In this document: positions 1 through 7,182 of the stretch, piece by piece | Layout: every line of letters starts with the position of its first letter | How positions within the stretch are numbered: the stretch's first letter is position 1 | Notes under the pieces: generated by a model | What the model was told of the DNA's origin: nothing | Databases searched by the model: none | What the model saw: the letters and a program-made list of their open reading frames with translations, nothing else | Made by a program: the position numbers and the translations under genes | NCBI GenBank assembly: GCA_018824925.1 | Contig: JAHJFH010000209.1 | Span: forward strand, 1 to 10,719 | Reading direction: 5' to 3' | Source of the DNA: Thermoplasmatota archaeon | GTDB lineage: Archaea; Thermoplasmatota; E2; DHVEG-1 | Length of the DNA: 10,719 nt

Positions 1-9
1 ACTAGTGTT

Positions 10-14
10 GGAGG
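10..14 (+). promoter_or_regulatory. Shine-Dalgarno site of the oxoamine synthase gene
   Basis: GGAGG sits 8 bases before the ATG at 23. It decides the start in favour of that ATG over the in-frame GTG at 5. It is one of only two good Shine-Dalgarno sites in the window; the other precedes psmB. Confidence 0.7.
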
Positions 15-22
15 CACCATTT

Positions 23-1213
23 ATGAAGCGAAATTCTGCTGCATTTTTGCGAGATGAATATCAAGAATTAGTTAAAAACGGCTTTGACTGGAAAATCCGA
101 GAATTGCAAGGCCCCTCAAGCCCCAGATGTATCGTTGATGGTAAAGAAATGATCATGCTTTGTTCAAATAATTATCTTAATTTATCTAATCATCCAAAGC
201 TTATCAAAGCCTCAATCGAGGCTACAAAAACACATGGTGCTGGTTCAGGAAGCGTCCGTGCTATTGCAGGAACTATGGATCTTCATTTTAAATTAGAAGA
301 AGCAATTGCACGATTCAAAAAAACCGAAGCAGCCTTATATTACCAAACAGGTTTTGCCACTAACGCAGGATTAATACCCCAACTTGCTCCTGAAAAAAAC
401 GATCTCATTATCTCAGATGAACTAAATCATGGATCAATCATTGATGGTGTCCGTTTATCAAAATCTCAACGAGCAGTATACTCCCATTGCGATATGGGAG
501 AACTTGAAAAAGTCCTTCAAAAAGCAGAAACCACCAACCCTCGACGAATCCTAATCATCACCGATGGTGTATTCTCAATGGATGGCGATATCTCCCCAAT
601 GGATGAAATCGTGAAAATAGCTGGGGAATTTGGTGCCATGACCTACGTTGATGACTGCCATGGTGAAGGCGTCATTGGTAAAGAAGGTCGTGGAATCGGC
701 GCTCATTTTCATATCGAAGGAAAAATCGATGTTGAAATGGGGACATTTTCCAAAGCATTCGGTGTAGTTGGTGGGATGATAGCCGGTAGTCGTGATCTTG
801 TCAATTTTGCGTTAAATAAAAGCCGTACATGGCTTCTTTCAGGAAGTGCACCACCTGCAACAACCGCTGCCTGTAAAGCAGCTATTGAAGTGCTTGAAAC
901 TGAACCGCAACATGTCGAAACACTCTGGAAAAATGTTAATTATTTCAAAAAAGAGCTCATATCAATGGGCTTTGACACGGGAAATAGTCAAACAGCGATT
1001 ACCCCGGTAATTGTTGGTGAAAGTCATAAAGCCAAAGCACTCTCCGATGCATTAATTGTAAACGGTATTTTTGCATTACCTATTGTATTTCCTATGGTTG
1101 CACGAGATAAAGCCCGTATTCGTACGATGATGAATGCTGGATTAACACAAAAACATCTTGGTACCGCTCTAGAACAATTTGAAAAACAGGGTAAAAAACT
1201 AAAAATAGTATGA
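23..1213 (+). CDS. kbl: Alpha-oxoamine synthase, probably glycine C-acetyltransferase (2-amino-3-ketobutyrate CoA ligase)
   Basis: This is a fold-type I PLP enzyme of 396 residues, close to the usual KBL length. The family condenses an amino acid with an acyl-CoA; KBL interconverts glycine plus acetyl-CoA and 2-amino-3-ketobutyrate in threonine breakdown. Seen in the sequence: a Gly-rich substrate loop at about residues 72-79, the cofactor-stacking His136 in DELNHGS, PLP-contacting Asp210 and His213 in VDDCHGEG, and the Schiff-base Lys244 in GTFSKAFGVVGG. The SKAFGVVGG context resembles KBL more than BioF or serine palmitoyltransferase, but the subfamily is inferred. The ATG at 23 is chosen because GGAGG lies 8 bases upstream; an in-frame GTG at 5 would place that site inside the gene. 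The gene ends with tandem in-frame stops, TGA then TAG. No threonine dehydrogenase is in view, so the substrate is not confirmed by context. Confidence 0.85.
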   Translation: MKRNSAAFLRDEYQELVKNGFDWKIRELQGPSSPRCIVDGKEMIMLCSNNYLNLSNHPKLIKASIEATKTHGAGSGSVRAIAGTMDLHFKLEEAIARFKKTEAALYYQTGFATNAGLIPQLAPEKNDLIISDELNHGSIIDGVRLSKSQRAVYSHCDMGELEKVLQKAETTNPRRILIITDGVFSMDGDISPMDEIVKIAGEFGAMTYVDDCHGEGVIGKEGRGIGAHFHIEGKIDVEMGTFSKAFGVVGGMIAGSRDLVNFALNKSRTWLLSGSAPPATTAACKAAIEVLETEPQHVETLWKNVNYFKKELISMGFDTGNSQTAITPVIVGESHKAKALSDALIVNGIFALPIVFPMVARDKARIRTMMNAGLTQKHLGTALEQFEKQGKKLKIV

Positions 1214-1272
1214 TAGTATAATAAAATAAGCAAATATCTCTAAAATCTTTGAAATAACAGGAAAAGAAAAAG

Positions 1273-1280
1273 TATTTATA
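1273..1280 (+). promoter_or_regulatory. Putative archaeal TATA box of psmB
   Basis: TATTTATA follows a purine-rich, BRE-like stretch (GAAAAGAAAAAG). A start of transcription about 25 bases further on, near 1303, would give a leader of roughly 34 bases that includes the ribosome site AGGAG at 1323-1327. The rest of the 123-bp gap after the oxoamine synthase gene holds nothing else recognisable. Assigned from pattern only. Confidence 0.45.
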
Positions 1281-1336
1281 ACTGATGAAATATTCGATGC
1301 ATAACATTTTTACAAATTTTATAGGAGTAAATTAAA

Positions 1337-1969
1337 ATGAGTGAAGAATTAAAGAAGACAGGTACAACCATCATGGGCATGATCTGCAAAGACGGTGTCG
1401 TCATCGCCTCAGAACGTCGCGCAACTATGGGTACACTAATTGCCCATAAAGCTACCAAGAAACTCTATAAAATTGATGAACACCTTGCATTAGCAACTGC
1501 AGGGCTTGTCGGTGACCTCCAAGTATTATCCCGTTACCTCAGCGCAGAAGTCAACCTCTACCGCCTCAAACGTGGCAACCGCATTCCTGTAAACAGCGCA
1601 GCAACCCTAATGTCAAACATACTAAATCAACGAAAATTTTACCCCTATTATGTCCAACTCATCCTCGGAGGATGGGATACATCAGGCGGACATGTTTATT
1701 CACTCGATGCCGCAGGCGGTGCTATACCAGATAAATATACCGCTGGTGGATCAGGATCACCCTATGTCTTTGGTGTTTTAGAAGACCTCTATCGAGATGA
1801 CCTCACCGTTGACGAAGGTGTAGAAATTGCTATCCGAGCAGTCACTGCTGCAATGGGGCGTGACTCGGCATCAGGAAACGGTATTGATATTGCCATTATC
1901 GACGAACATAACTTCAAAATACTTACTGATGAGGAAGTTAAAAGTCGCAAAGAAAAAATAGTAAAATAA
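1337..1969 (+). CDS. psmB: Proteasome beta subunit, catalytic
   Basis: This is the catalytic beta subunit of the archaeal 20S proteasome, an N-terminal nucleophile threonine protease that degrades unfolded proteins in the cytoplasm inside the alpha7-beta7-beta7-alpha7 barrel. The 210-residue precursor has a 9-residue propeptide ending in Gly9, which is removed autocatalytically to expose Thr10 in TGTTIMG. Counting from that Thr as 1, Glu17 (in IASERR) and Lys33 (in ATKKLY) fall exactly at the family's catalytic positions. The late motif GRDSASGNG supplies the conserved Asp and Ser near the active site. The ATG is supported by AGGAG 9 bases upstream and by the correct short propeptide. Tandem TAA stops end it. 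psmB next to aCPSF1 is, as far as I recall, a recurring euryarchaeal arrangement. The alpha subunit and its ATPase are not in the window. Confidence 0.97.
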   Translation: MSEELKKTGTTIMGMICKDGVVIASERRATMGTLIAHKATKKLYKIDEHLALATAGLVGDLQVLSRYLSAEVNLYRLKRGNRIPVNSAATLMSNILNQRKFYPYYVQLILGGWDTSGGHVYSLDAAGGAIPDKYTAGGSGSPYVFGVLEDLYRDDLTVDEGVEIAIRAVTAAMGRDSASGNGIDIAIIDEHNFKILTDEEVKSRKEKIVK

Positions 1970-2023
1970 TAAAATTATGTGAAAACCTCTCGCTAAAACA
2001 AGTACATCATCCAATTATCTATC

Positions 2024-2031
2024 TTTATTTA
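2024..2031 (+). promoter_or_regulatory. Possible TATA box of the aCPSF1 gene
   Basis: TTTATTTA lies in the 93-bp gap between psmB and the aCPSF1 gene. Transcription starting about 25 bases downstream would begin near 2055, giving a leader under 10 bases. Only a weak AAGGT at 2051-2055 precedes the ATG, which fits a near-leaderless message. Read-through from psmB is an equally good explanation for expression. Confidence 0.3.
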
Positions 2032-2062
2032 GACTCATTAAATAATTTTCAAGGTTATCACC

Positions 2063-3973
2063 ATGACCGTAGACGACGTATTACGTGAATTCAAAGGAAC
2101 TATTCGTGGATCAATACCCGCCAGTGTTGATGTTTCAGATGTTGAATTCGAAGGAGCACTCCTGGTTATTTATACTAAAACACCTGATCGTTTCGCAAAA
2201 AACAAAGATCTTGTAAAAAATTTAGCAAAAACCCTACAAAAACGTATCGTTGTTCGCCCTGATCCCACCGTTCTTACCGACATCGATCTATCCGAAAAAA
2301 AGATCCGAAATATTATTCCCAAAGATGCAGAAATAACCAATATCTATTTTCAACCAGATGTTGGAGAAGTCACTATTGAGGCCCTCAAACCTGGTGCAGC
2401 AATTGGTAAAGAAGGACAATTGCTCAATGAAATACGAAAACAAATCAACTGGACACCTAAAATCATTCGAGCACCACCTATTCAATCAAAAACCGTTGGT
2501 GAAATCCGTGGATATCTCCGACAAATGAGCGATGAACGAAAAGAAATTCTCCAACGAATCGGTAAAAAACTCCATCGAGGGGTATCAGTGGGAGAAAAAT
2601 ATGTTCGAATTATTGCCCTTGGTGGATTTCGAGAGGTAGGCCGTTCATGTACCATGTTACATACACAGGATTCAAAGGTTCTCATTGATTGTGGTATCGA
2701 TGTTTCATCGGAAACGAACGGATCCCCCTACATACATCTCCCAGAAGTATTGCCCTTTGAAGCCCTCGATGCCGTGGTTATCACCCACGCCCATCTAGAT
2801 CACTGTGGACTCCTGCCACTCCTCTATAAATATGGTTATAGCGGACCCGTTTATTGTACACCACCAACACGAGATCTCATGACACTTCTCCAAATGGATT
2901 ACCTTAAAGTCGCTGCATCAGATGCTAAAAAAATCCCCTATTCCTCAGAACATATACGAAGTGTCATCAAACATTGTATCGCTATCGGATACGGAGATAC
3001 AACAGATATCACACCGGATATCCGACTTACCTTTCATAACGCAGGGCACATCCTCGGTTCATCAACCTGTCATTTCCATATCGGAGAAGGACTCTACAAT
3101 ATAGCCTTTTCAGGTGACATCAAATATGAACGCACCTGGCTTTTTAATCCTGCAGTTAACCATTTCCCCCGAGTTGAAGCTATTGTCGTTGAATCAACGT
3201 ATGGTGGTCGAGAGGATCATCAACCCAGTCGTCGCGAAGCAACAGAACGCCTCAAAGACATCATCCGAACATCCCTTAAGAAAAAAGGAAAGGTCCTTGT
3301 CCCTGTATTCGCTGTTGGACGTAGTCAAGAAGTCATGATCGTCCTCGAAAACCTTGTTAGCACCAAAGAAATACCGCCGGTACCTGTTTATCTTGATGGC
3401 ATGATTTGGGAAGCAACCGCGATACATACTGCTTACCCTGAATATCTTAATACAAAATTACGCAGTCAAATTTTCCAACGCGGGGACAACCCCCTCCTCT
3501 CAGAGATATTTAAACGAGTCGATAGTGTTGAAATGCGTGAAAAAATCATCCAAGACACCGACCCTTGTGTTGTTCTCGCAACAAGTGGAATGATGAACGG
3601 TGGCCCTGTTATGGAATACTTCAAAACCTGGGCATCAGATGAAAGAAACAGCATCGTCTTCGTAGGATATCAGGCAGAGGGAACCCTTGGACGTCGAATA
3701 CAACGAGGTTCCCGTGAACTCACCCTTAATGATGGTGGCAACATCATCAACATCCAAATGAACATGCAAATTGATACTTGTGACGGATTCTCTGGACATA
3801 GTGACCGCCGGCAACTCATTGGATACATTAACAATATGTCACCACGTCCAGAACGCATCATTTTTGGCCATGGTGAAGAATCAAAATGTCTTGATATCTC
3901 ATCAACGATACATAAAAAACTAAATATTAATACCGTAGCACCCATGAATCTTGAATGTATCCGCCTCGTCTAA
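2063..3973 (+). CDS. fttA: aCPSF1 / FttA: archaeal KH-beta-CASP ribonuclease and transcription termination factor
   Basis: This 636-residue protein is a full-length archaeal homologue of the eukaryotic cleavage and polyadenylation nuclease CPSF73. The family cuts nascent RNA at U-rich sites and ends transcription by archaeal RNA polymerase. In order: two KH-type modules in about the first 145 residues, the second with a GKEG loop at 115-118; a metallo-beta-lactamase domain with H242-A-H-L-D-H247, His329 in AGHILGSS, Asp352 in SGDIKYE and Glu377 in VVESTYGGR; an inserted beta-CASP domain with ATSGMMNGGP; then His579 in SGHSDRR and His603 in FGHGEE. All metal-binding motifs look intact, so an active zinc nuclease is expected. 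It follows psmB on the same strand by 93 bp, so a joint transcript or its own promoter is possible. The ATG gives a normal N-terminus despite a weak ribosome site. Confidence 0.96.
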   Translation: MTVDDVLREFKGTIRGSIPASVDVSDVEFEGALLVIYTKTPDRFAKNKDLVKNLAKTLQKRIVVRPDPTVLTDIDLSEKKIRNIIPKDAEITNIYFQPDVGEVTIEALKPGAAIGKEGQLLNEIRKQINWTPKIIRAPPIQSKTVGEIRGYLRQMSDERKEILQRIGKKLHRGVSVGEKYVRIIALGGFREVGRSCTMLHTQDSKVLIDCGIDVSSETNGSPYIHLPEVLPFEALDAVVITHAHLDHCGLLPLLYKYGYSGPVYCTPPTRDLMTLLQMDYLKVAASDAKKIPYSSEHIRSVIKHCIAIGYGDTTDITPDIRLTFHNAGHILGSSTCHFHIGEGLYNIAFSGDIKYERTWLFNPAVNHFPRVEAIVVESTYGGREDHQPSRREATERLKDIIRTSLKKKGKVLVPVFAVGRSQEVMIVLENLVSTKEIPPVPVYLDGMIWEATAIHTAYPEYLNTKLRSQIFQRGDNPLLSEIFKRVDSVEMREKIIQDTDPCVVLATSGMMNGGPVMEYFKTWASDERNSIVFVGYQAEGTLGRRIQRGSRELTLNDGGNIINIQMNMQIDTCDGFSGHSDRRQLIGYINNMSPRPERIIFGHGEESKCLDISSTIHKKLNINTVAPMNLECIRLV

Positions 3974-3980
3974 AAAAAAA
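3972..3980 (-). terminator. T-tract terminator for priS
   Basis: On the minus strand a run of nine T lies about 12 bases past the priS stop codon. It overlaps the last bases of the aCPSF1 gene on the other strand. Archaeal RNA polymerase and FttA act at U-rich RNA without needing a hairpin, so the run is a plausible 3' end. Confidence 0.5.
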
Positions 3981-3983
3981 CCT

Positions 3984-3995
3984 ATTTTATTTTTA
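3984..3995 (+). terminator. T-rich terminator for the aCPSF1 gene
   Basis: ATTTTATTTTTAT begins about 10 bases after the aCPSF1 stop and overlaps the priS stop codon on the opposite strand. With the T-run on the other strand it forms a compact bidirectional terminator between convergent genes. Confidence 0.5.
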
Positions 3996-5183
3996 TGGAA
4001 TAAATGCAAGATTTTTACCTACCAGAAATACAGCAACATATTTAGGTACTTCCTGTACACCACTACCTAACGAAAAATCTTCGTTACACATCGAAATATT
4101 GACTACATCAGGTACCTCTATTCTTACGGGTGCATCATCAAAGATTACCGCATCATCTAATGGATCAAACCGATCTAATTTATTTAATGTAATCTGAACT
4201 ACCTGTAACCCTGTTTTTCCATGCAATGATCCCGGTAATCGAATCAGTCGTTTCACATCACATGTCACTGGCTCATCAGTTTCTCCTGCACTTAATGATA
4301 CCGCAGATTTTCGTAATGCTCGATTTAAAAAGAATTTTCTAAGAGTTCTAGATTGATCAAGTAATCCATCCTTAATTCGATCCATTCGTTCATCCGATAG
4401 ATGTTGGCTTAATTGTATCGCATCTTTTTCAGAAACACCATATTCCCGTAATTTTTCCTCTGGATTTTCACTAGCTCGTATGTCATTAAGAATATCGATT
4501 ATACTGCGACTAATTCGTCCTTTCCACCCCGGCTCATTTGGGTTGGGCATACGCAGACTTTTCATGGATGCAAATGACCGTCCATGAATACTTGTTCGTT
4601 CAATCGCCCGTTCACGAAGTATGGTATCATCCAATAAATCACGGGCGGTAATATAGTCAACAATCTCACGTCGTTCATTACTTTCTAAATCAAAAACCTG
4701 TGGGTCCTTCACATGACAATGATATCCTCGACCACCACTGAAATAAAGCTCAAGATATTTTTCTTCAAATCCAAAATCAGTAATGAGAAATTCCTCAACG
4801 AGTTTCTTAAATTCCTGTTTCACTATAGCCAATGACTCCTCATACCCCATTTTATCGGCGTTAGGCAGATGATCTGAATCAAGATCAAAAATAAGTTCAG
4901 CACCCATCCATTCTTTTTCTTGCATGGTAGGTGCATCGGGATACTTGTAATATGCTGAGGAATAATATGAATGTTGAGGAACTCGATCCTGAACAAAAGA
5001 GGAAAACAAGTGTTTCTTGCCAAAGGCTAAATGACGAACCATCCCTTTACCACCGAAAAACACAAACGCATATTCCCGTCGACTAAATCGATCAGGAAGT
5101 ATTATTTCGTTGGTGCTGTAATAGTCTTTAAACATTTGTTTCATGAAGAAAATCGATTTTTGATAAGATTCTGGCTGAACCAT
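3993..5183 (-). CDS. priS: DNA primase small (catalytic) subunit PriS
   Basis: This is the catalytic subunit of the archaeal-eukaryotic primase, which makes RNA or DNA primers at the replication fork with PriL. The 396-residue protein carries the family's active site: Asp100 and Asp102 in IFDLDSDHLP, the nucleotide-binding SGGRGYH at 149-155, and the third metal ligand Asp309 in TCDVKRLIRLPGSLHG. The zinc knuckle that Pyrococcus PriS has between the first two motifs is not visible; residues 103-148 contain no Cys. The ATG at 5183 has no Shine-Dalgarno site; Met14 or Met17 just before FKDYY are possible later starts, but about 20 residues before that conserved segment is not unusual. Head to head with cdc6 across 86 bp, tail to tail with aCPSF1. 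PriL is not in the window. Confidence 0.95.
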   Translation of the reverse strand: MVQPESYQKSIFFMKQMFKDYYSTNEIILPDRFSRREYAFVFFGGKGMVRHLAFGKKHLFSSFVQDRVPQHSYYSSAYYKYPDAPTMQEKEWMGAELIFDLDSDHLPNADKMGYEESLAIVKQEFKKLVEEFLITDFGFEEKYLELYFSGGRGYHCHVKDPQVFDLESNERREIVDYITARDLLDDTILRERAIERTSIHGRSFASMKSLRMPNPNEPGWKGRISRSIIDILNDIRASENPEEKLREYGVSEKDAIQLSQHLSDERMDRIKDGLLDQSRTLRKFFLNRALRKSAVSLSAGETDEPVTCDVKRLIRLPGSLHGKTGLQVVQITLNKLDRFDPLDDAVIFDDAPVRIEVPDVVNISMCNEDFSLGSGVQEVPKYVAVFLVGKNLAFIP

Positions 5184-5269
5184 ATTTGCGAAAAACCAAT
5201 ATATTTCTGGTCATTAATTTTTTGCTTTCCGCTTCACAAACCTTTTTTACCGGGATCCATTACCGAAGT
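5184..5269. promoter_or_regulatory. Divergent promoter region between priS and cdc6
   Basis: The gap is AT-rich. Toward priS, GAAATATATT (minus strand, about 5198-5207) resembles BRE plus TATA, but it lies only about 20 bases from the priS ATG, so transcription would begin at or just inside the gene. That favours a leaderless message or a start slightly further in. Toward cdc6, ATTAATTTTTT at 5213-5223 could be the TATA element for a start near 5243. TTACCG occurs twice, at 5247 and 5260, a possible but unproven protein site. I see no origin recognition box or long repeat here. Confidence 0.4.
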
Positions 5270-6448
5270 ATGATGCGAGATATTATCGAGGATGAACTTT
5301 ATTCATCATCTATTATTAAAGAACCAAAAACTCTTGATTTTGATTACATTCCAGAAGAACTTCCCCATCGAACCTCACAGTTACGACAGCTCGCTCAACT
5401 TTTTAAACCAGCTCTCGCGGGGTTATCTCAAAATGCTGTAATACGCGGTCCCGTTGGCACGGGAAAAACAGTTCTAACCAAAAAGTTCTGCCAACGCCTC
5501 GTAGGCATTGCTCGAAAAGAAGGAAAAATCATTGAATATGTTCATATCAATTGCCGAAAACGATCGACAGATTCCATGGTGCTTTTAGGTATACTTACCC
5601 ATTTTGACCCACGATTTCCAGACCGCGGGTTTTCTGTACAGGAAATGTTAGATGTCCTGCGAAGACAATTACAACGACGTGAAGCCCATCTACTTCTAGT
5701 ATTGGATGAAGCAGATGCGTTATTGAAAAAAAGTGGATCAAATTTGATTTACAATCTCACTCGTTTCTCAGACGATATAACACAACCACAAACCCCCCTT
5801 TCAGTTATTATGATATCCCAAAAAGATGTTATTTCCGAGCTTGACCCTGCTGCGTTAAGCACATTTAAACGTAGTAATGTTATTAATTTAGCTAAATATA
5901 CTCGTGATGAACTTTTTGATATTATTCAACAACGAATAACCCTTGCCTTTCATCAAGGAACAGTCCTTCAGGAAAGTAGTGAACTTATCGCAGATATAGC
6001 TAGTGGATGGGGTGATGCACGATTTGCGATTGAACTTCTATGGAAAGCAGGGATGTATACCGATGAACAACATGAACAACTTCTTATCCCTGAACATGTC
6101 CGAACAGCGAAAGCTGAAACCTATTCCGTAGTCACCGAAACGAAACTACAAAACCTGACACAACATCAACTCCTTACATTACTTGCAATCGCGAAACGAC
6201 TCCAAAAATCACAAGCAACCTACATCACGACTGGTGAAATCGAAAACACCTATGCAATCACCTGCGAAGAATATGGGGAGAAACCCCGTGCACATACCAT
6301 GTTTTGGAATTATTTAAAAGAAATCGAACACGCTGGATTCATACAAATCAAACTATCTGGAAAAGGTCATCTTGGTACCACGCAATTAGTTTCATTACCT
6401 GATATACCTGCAAAGGTACTTGCTGAAAAAATACTAACACTACTTTAG
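5270..6448 (+). CDS. cdc6: Orc1/Cdc6 replication initiator, AAA+ ATPase
   Basis: This 392-residue protein belongs to the archaeal Orc1/Cdc6 family, which binds origin boxes and helps load the MCM helicase. Seen: the N-terminal PEELPHR segment that normally leads the AAA+ fold, Walker A G60-PVGTGKT-67, Walker B with DEAD at 146-149, a sensor 1 region reading MISQKD near 181-186, a sensor 2 motif GDARFAIELL, and a C-terminal region of about 110 residues where the family has a winged-helix DNA-binding domain. Sensor 1 has Gln where relatives I recall usually have Asn. The reading frame stays open upstream to a TTG at 5186, but that would add a hydrophobic 28-residue stretch unlike the family, so the ATG at 5270 (or 5273) is preferred. 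No clear ribosome site is present. It overlaps the convergent glycosylase gene by 9 bp. Confidence 0.94.
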   Translation: MMRDIIEDELYSSSIIKEPKTLDFDYIPEELPHRTSQLRQLAQLFKPALAGLSQNAVIRGPVGTGKTVLTKKFCQRLVGIARKEGKIIEYVHINCRKRSTDSMVLLGILTHFDPRFPDRGFSVQEMLDVLRRQLQRREAHLLLVLDEADALLKKSGSNLIYNLTRFSDDITQPQTPLSVIMISQKDVISELDPAALSTFKRSNVINLAKYTRDELFDIIQQRITLAFHQGTVLQESSELIADIASGWGDARFAIELLWKAGMYTDEQHEQLLIPEHVRTAKAETYSVVTETKLQNLTQHQLLTLLAIAKRLQKSQATYITTGEIENTYAITCEEYGEKPRAHTMFWNYLKEIEHAGFIQIKLSGKGHLGTTQLVSLPDIPAKVLAEKILTLL

Positions 6449-7144
6449 ACAGGGATATTCACAGACAGTACTTAATGGACAGGTTGAACACAAGGGTTTT
6501 GGACGGCAAAATTGTTTTGCACACTCCACAATCAAGGCATGTAGCTGTCGATAGATACACACGAGCTGATCAGATGGATAATGATGATTGAGATCCTGTT
6601 GAAATCTATGTTGGATTTCATCATATGAATCATTTGATACGGTGATCGTTAGGCGATGACACATACGTTTAGTATATGCATCTATCACAAAAATAGGGAT
6701 ATCACCAGCATACAAAAGCATAGAATCAGCAGTTTCTGGACCGATGCCATGTAACGAAAGAAGTTCCAATCGTCGTTGAATCATATCTCCTGAAAAGAGT
6801 TTATTCAAATCACCTTGATAGCGTGTTATTAGATAGTTGGTTAACTGTTGTAATCGTGTAGCTTTTTGATTAAAAAAACCTGATGGTTTAATTAGTTGGG
6901 TAAGCTGATCATGTGATAGCTTTTGAATTTGATATATCGACAGAGCATGTGCTTGTTTGAGATTATCCAGTGCTTTTTCAACATTTTTCCAGGTAGTGTT
7001 TTGAGTAAGGATAGTTCCTATGAGAATCTCAAAGCGAGGATCAGTATGATGATAAGAATGATAGGTTGAATCAACTGGCCACCAATCGAGGTTTCCAAAA
7101 AATGATTGAAGTAGTTGATATAGTGTTGATGGTGTAACGGTCAT
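6440..7144 (-). CDS. HhH-GPD DNA glycosylase, endonuclease III-related (COG2231/MagIII-like)
   Basis: This is a base excision repair glycosylase of the helix-hairpin-helix superfamily, 234 residues. The N-terminal WWPV and the segment IGTILTQNTTWKNVEKAL are characteristic of the endonuclease III-related group that includes Helicobacter MagIII, a 3-methyladenine glycosylase. The hairpin motif is LHGIGPETAD at 131-140, and the catalytic Asp155 is in VIDAYTKR. The lysine used by bifunctional endonuclease III is replaced by Glu137, so a monofunctional glycosylase without lyase activity is expected. Cys213, 219, 222 and 228 (spacing 5-2-5) form a probable 4Fe-4S cluster. Its exact substrate cannot be read from sequence. 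It starts 33 bp after the ftcD stop on the same strand, with no ribosome site but a TATA-like element at a suitable distance, and its end overlaps cdc6. Confidence 0.9.
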   Translation of the reverse strand: MTVTPSTLYQLLQSFFGNLDWWPVDSTYHSYHHTDPRFEILIGTILTQNTTWKNVEKALDNLKQAHALSIYQIQKLSHDQLTQLIKPSGFFNQKATRLQQLTNYLITRYQGDLNKLFSGDMIQRRLELLSLHGIGPETADSMLLYAGDIPIFVIDAYTKRMCHRLTITVSNDSYDEIQHRFQQDLNHHYPSDQLVCIYRQLHALIVECAKQFCRPKPLCSTCPLSTVCEYPCLK

Positions 7145-7174
7145 ATGATGGTCGTAATTGATTTTAAGATGTTT

Positions 7175-7182
7175 TTTTTATA
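7175..7182 (-). promoter_or_regulatory. Putative TATA box of the DNA glycosylase gene, overlapping the ftcD stop
   Basis: On the minus strand TATAAAAA overlaps the last bases of ftcD, including its TAA stop. Its centre is about 34 bases from the glycosylase ATG, so transcription about 26 bases on would start near 7152 and leave a leader of only about 8 bases. This suggests the glycosylase is expressed separately from ftcD. Confidence 0.45.

Noticed and set aside
5..22. GTG start six codons upstream for the oxoamine synthase gene
   Set aside because: The GGAGG site lies inside this stretch and is correctly spaced for the ATG at 23.
1970..2062. Possible tRNA or small RNA in the gap after psmB
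   Set aside because: No cloverleaf pairing and no TTC-arm consensus; the content fits a simple promoter region.
3670..3945. Minus-strand open frame of about 91 codons inside the aCPSF1 gene
   Set aside because: It lies opposite a highly conserved domain, has no recognisable motif or ribosome site, and is best explained as a shadow of the real gene.
5186..5269. 28-residue N-terminal extension of Orc1/Cdc6 from a TTG, which looks like a hydrophobic signal segment
   Set aside because: The stretch overlaps the divergent promoter, starts with TTG, and does not match the family N-terminus, which begins normally at the ATG at 5270.
5184..5269. Replication origin at the priS-cdc6 gap
   Set aside because: Only 86 bp, with no origin recognition box, no long inverted repeat and no clear unwinding element beyond general AT-richness.
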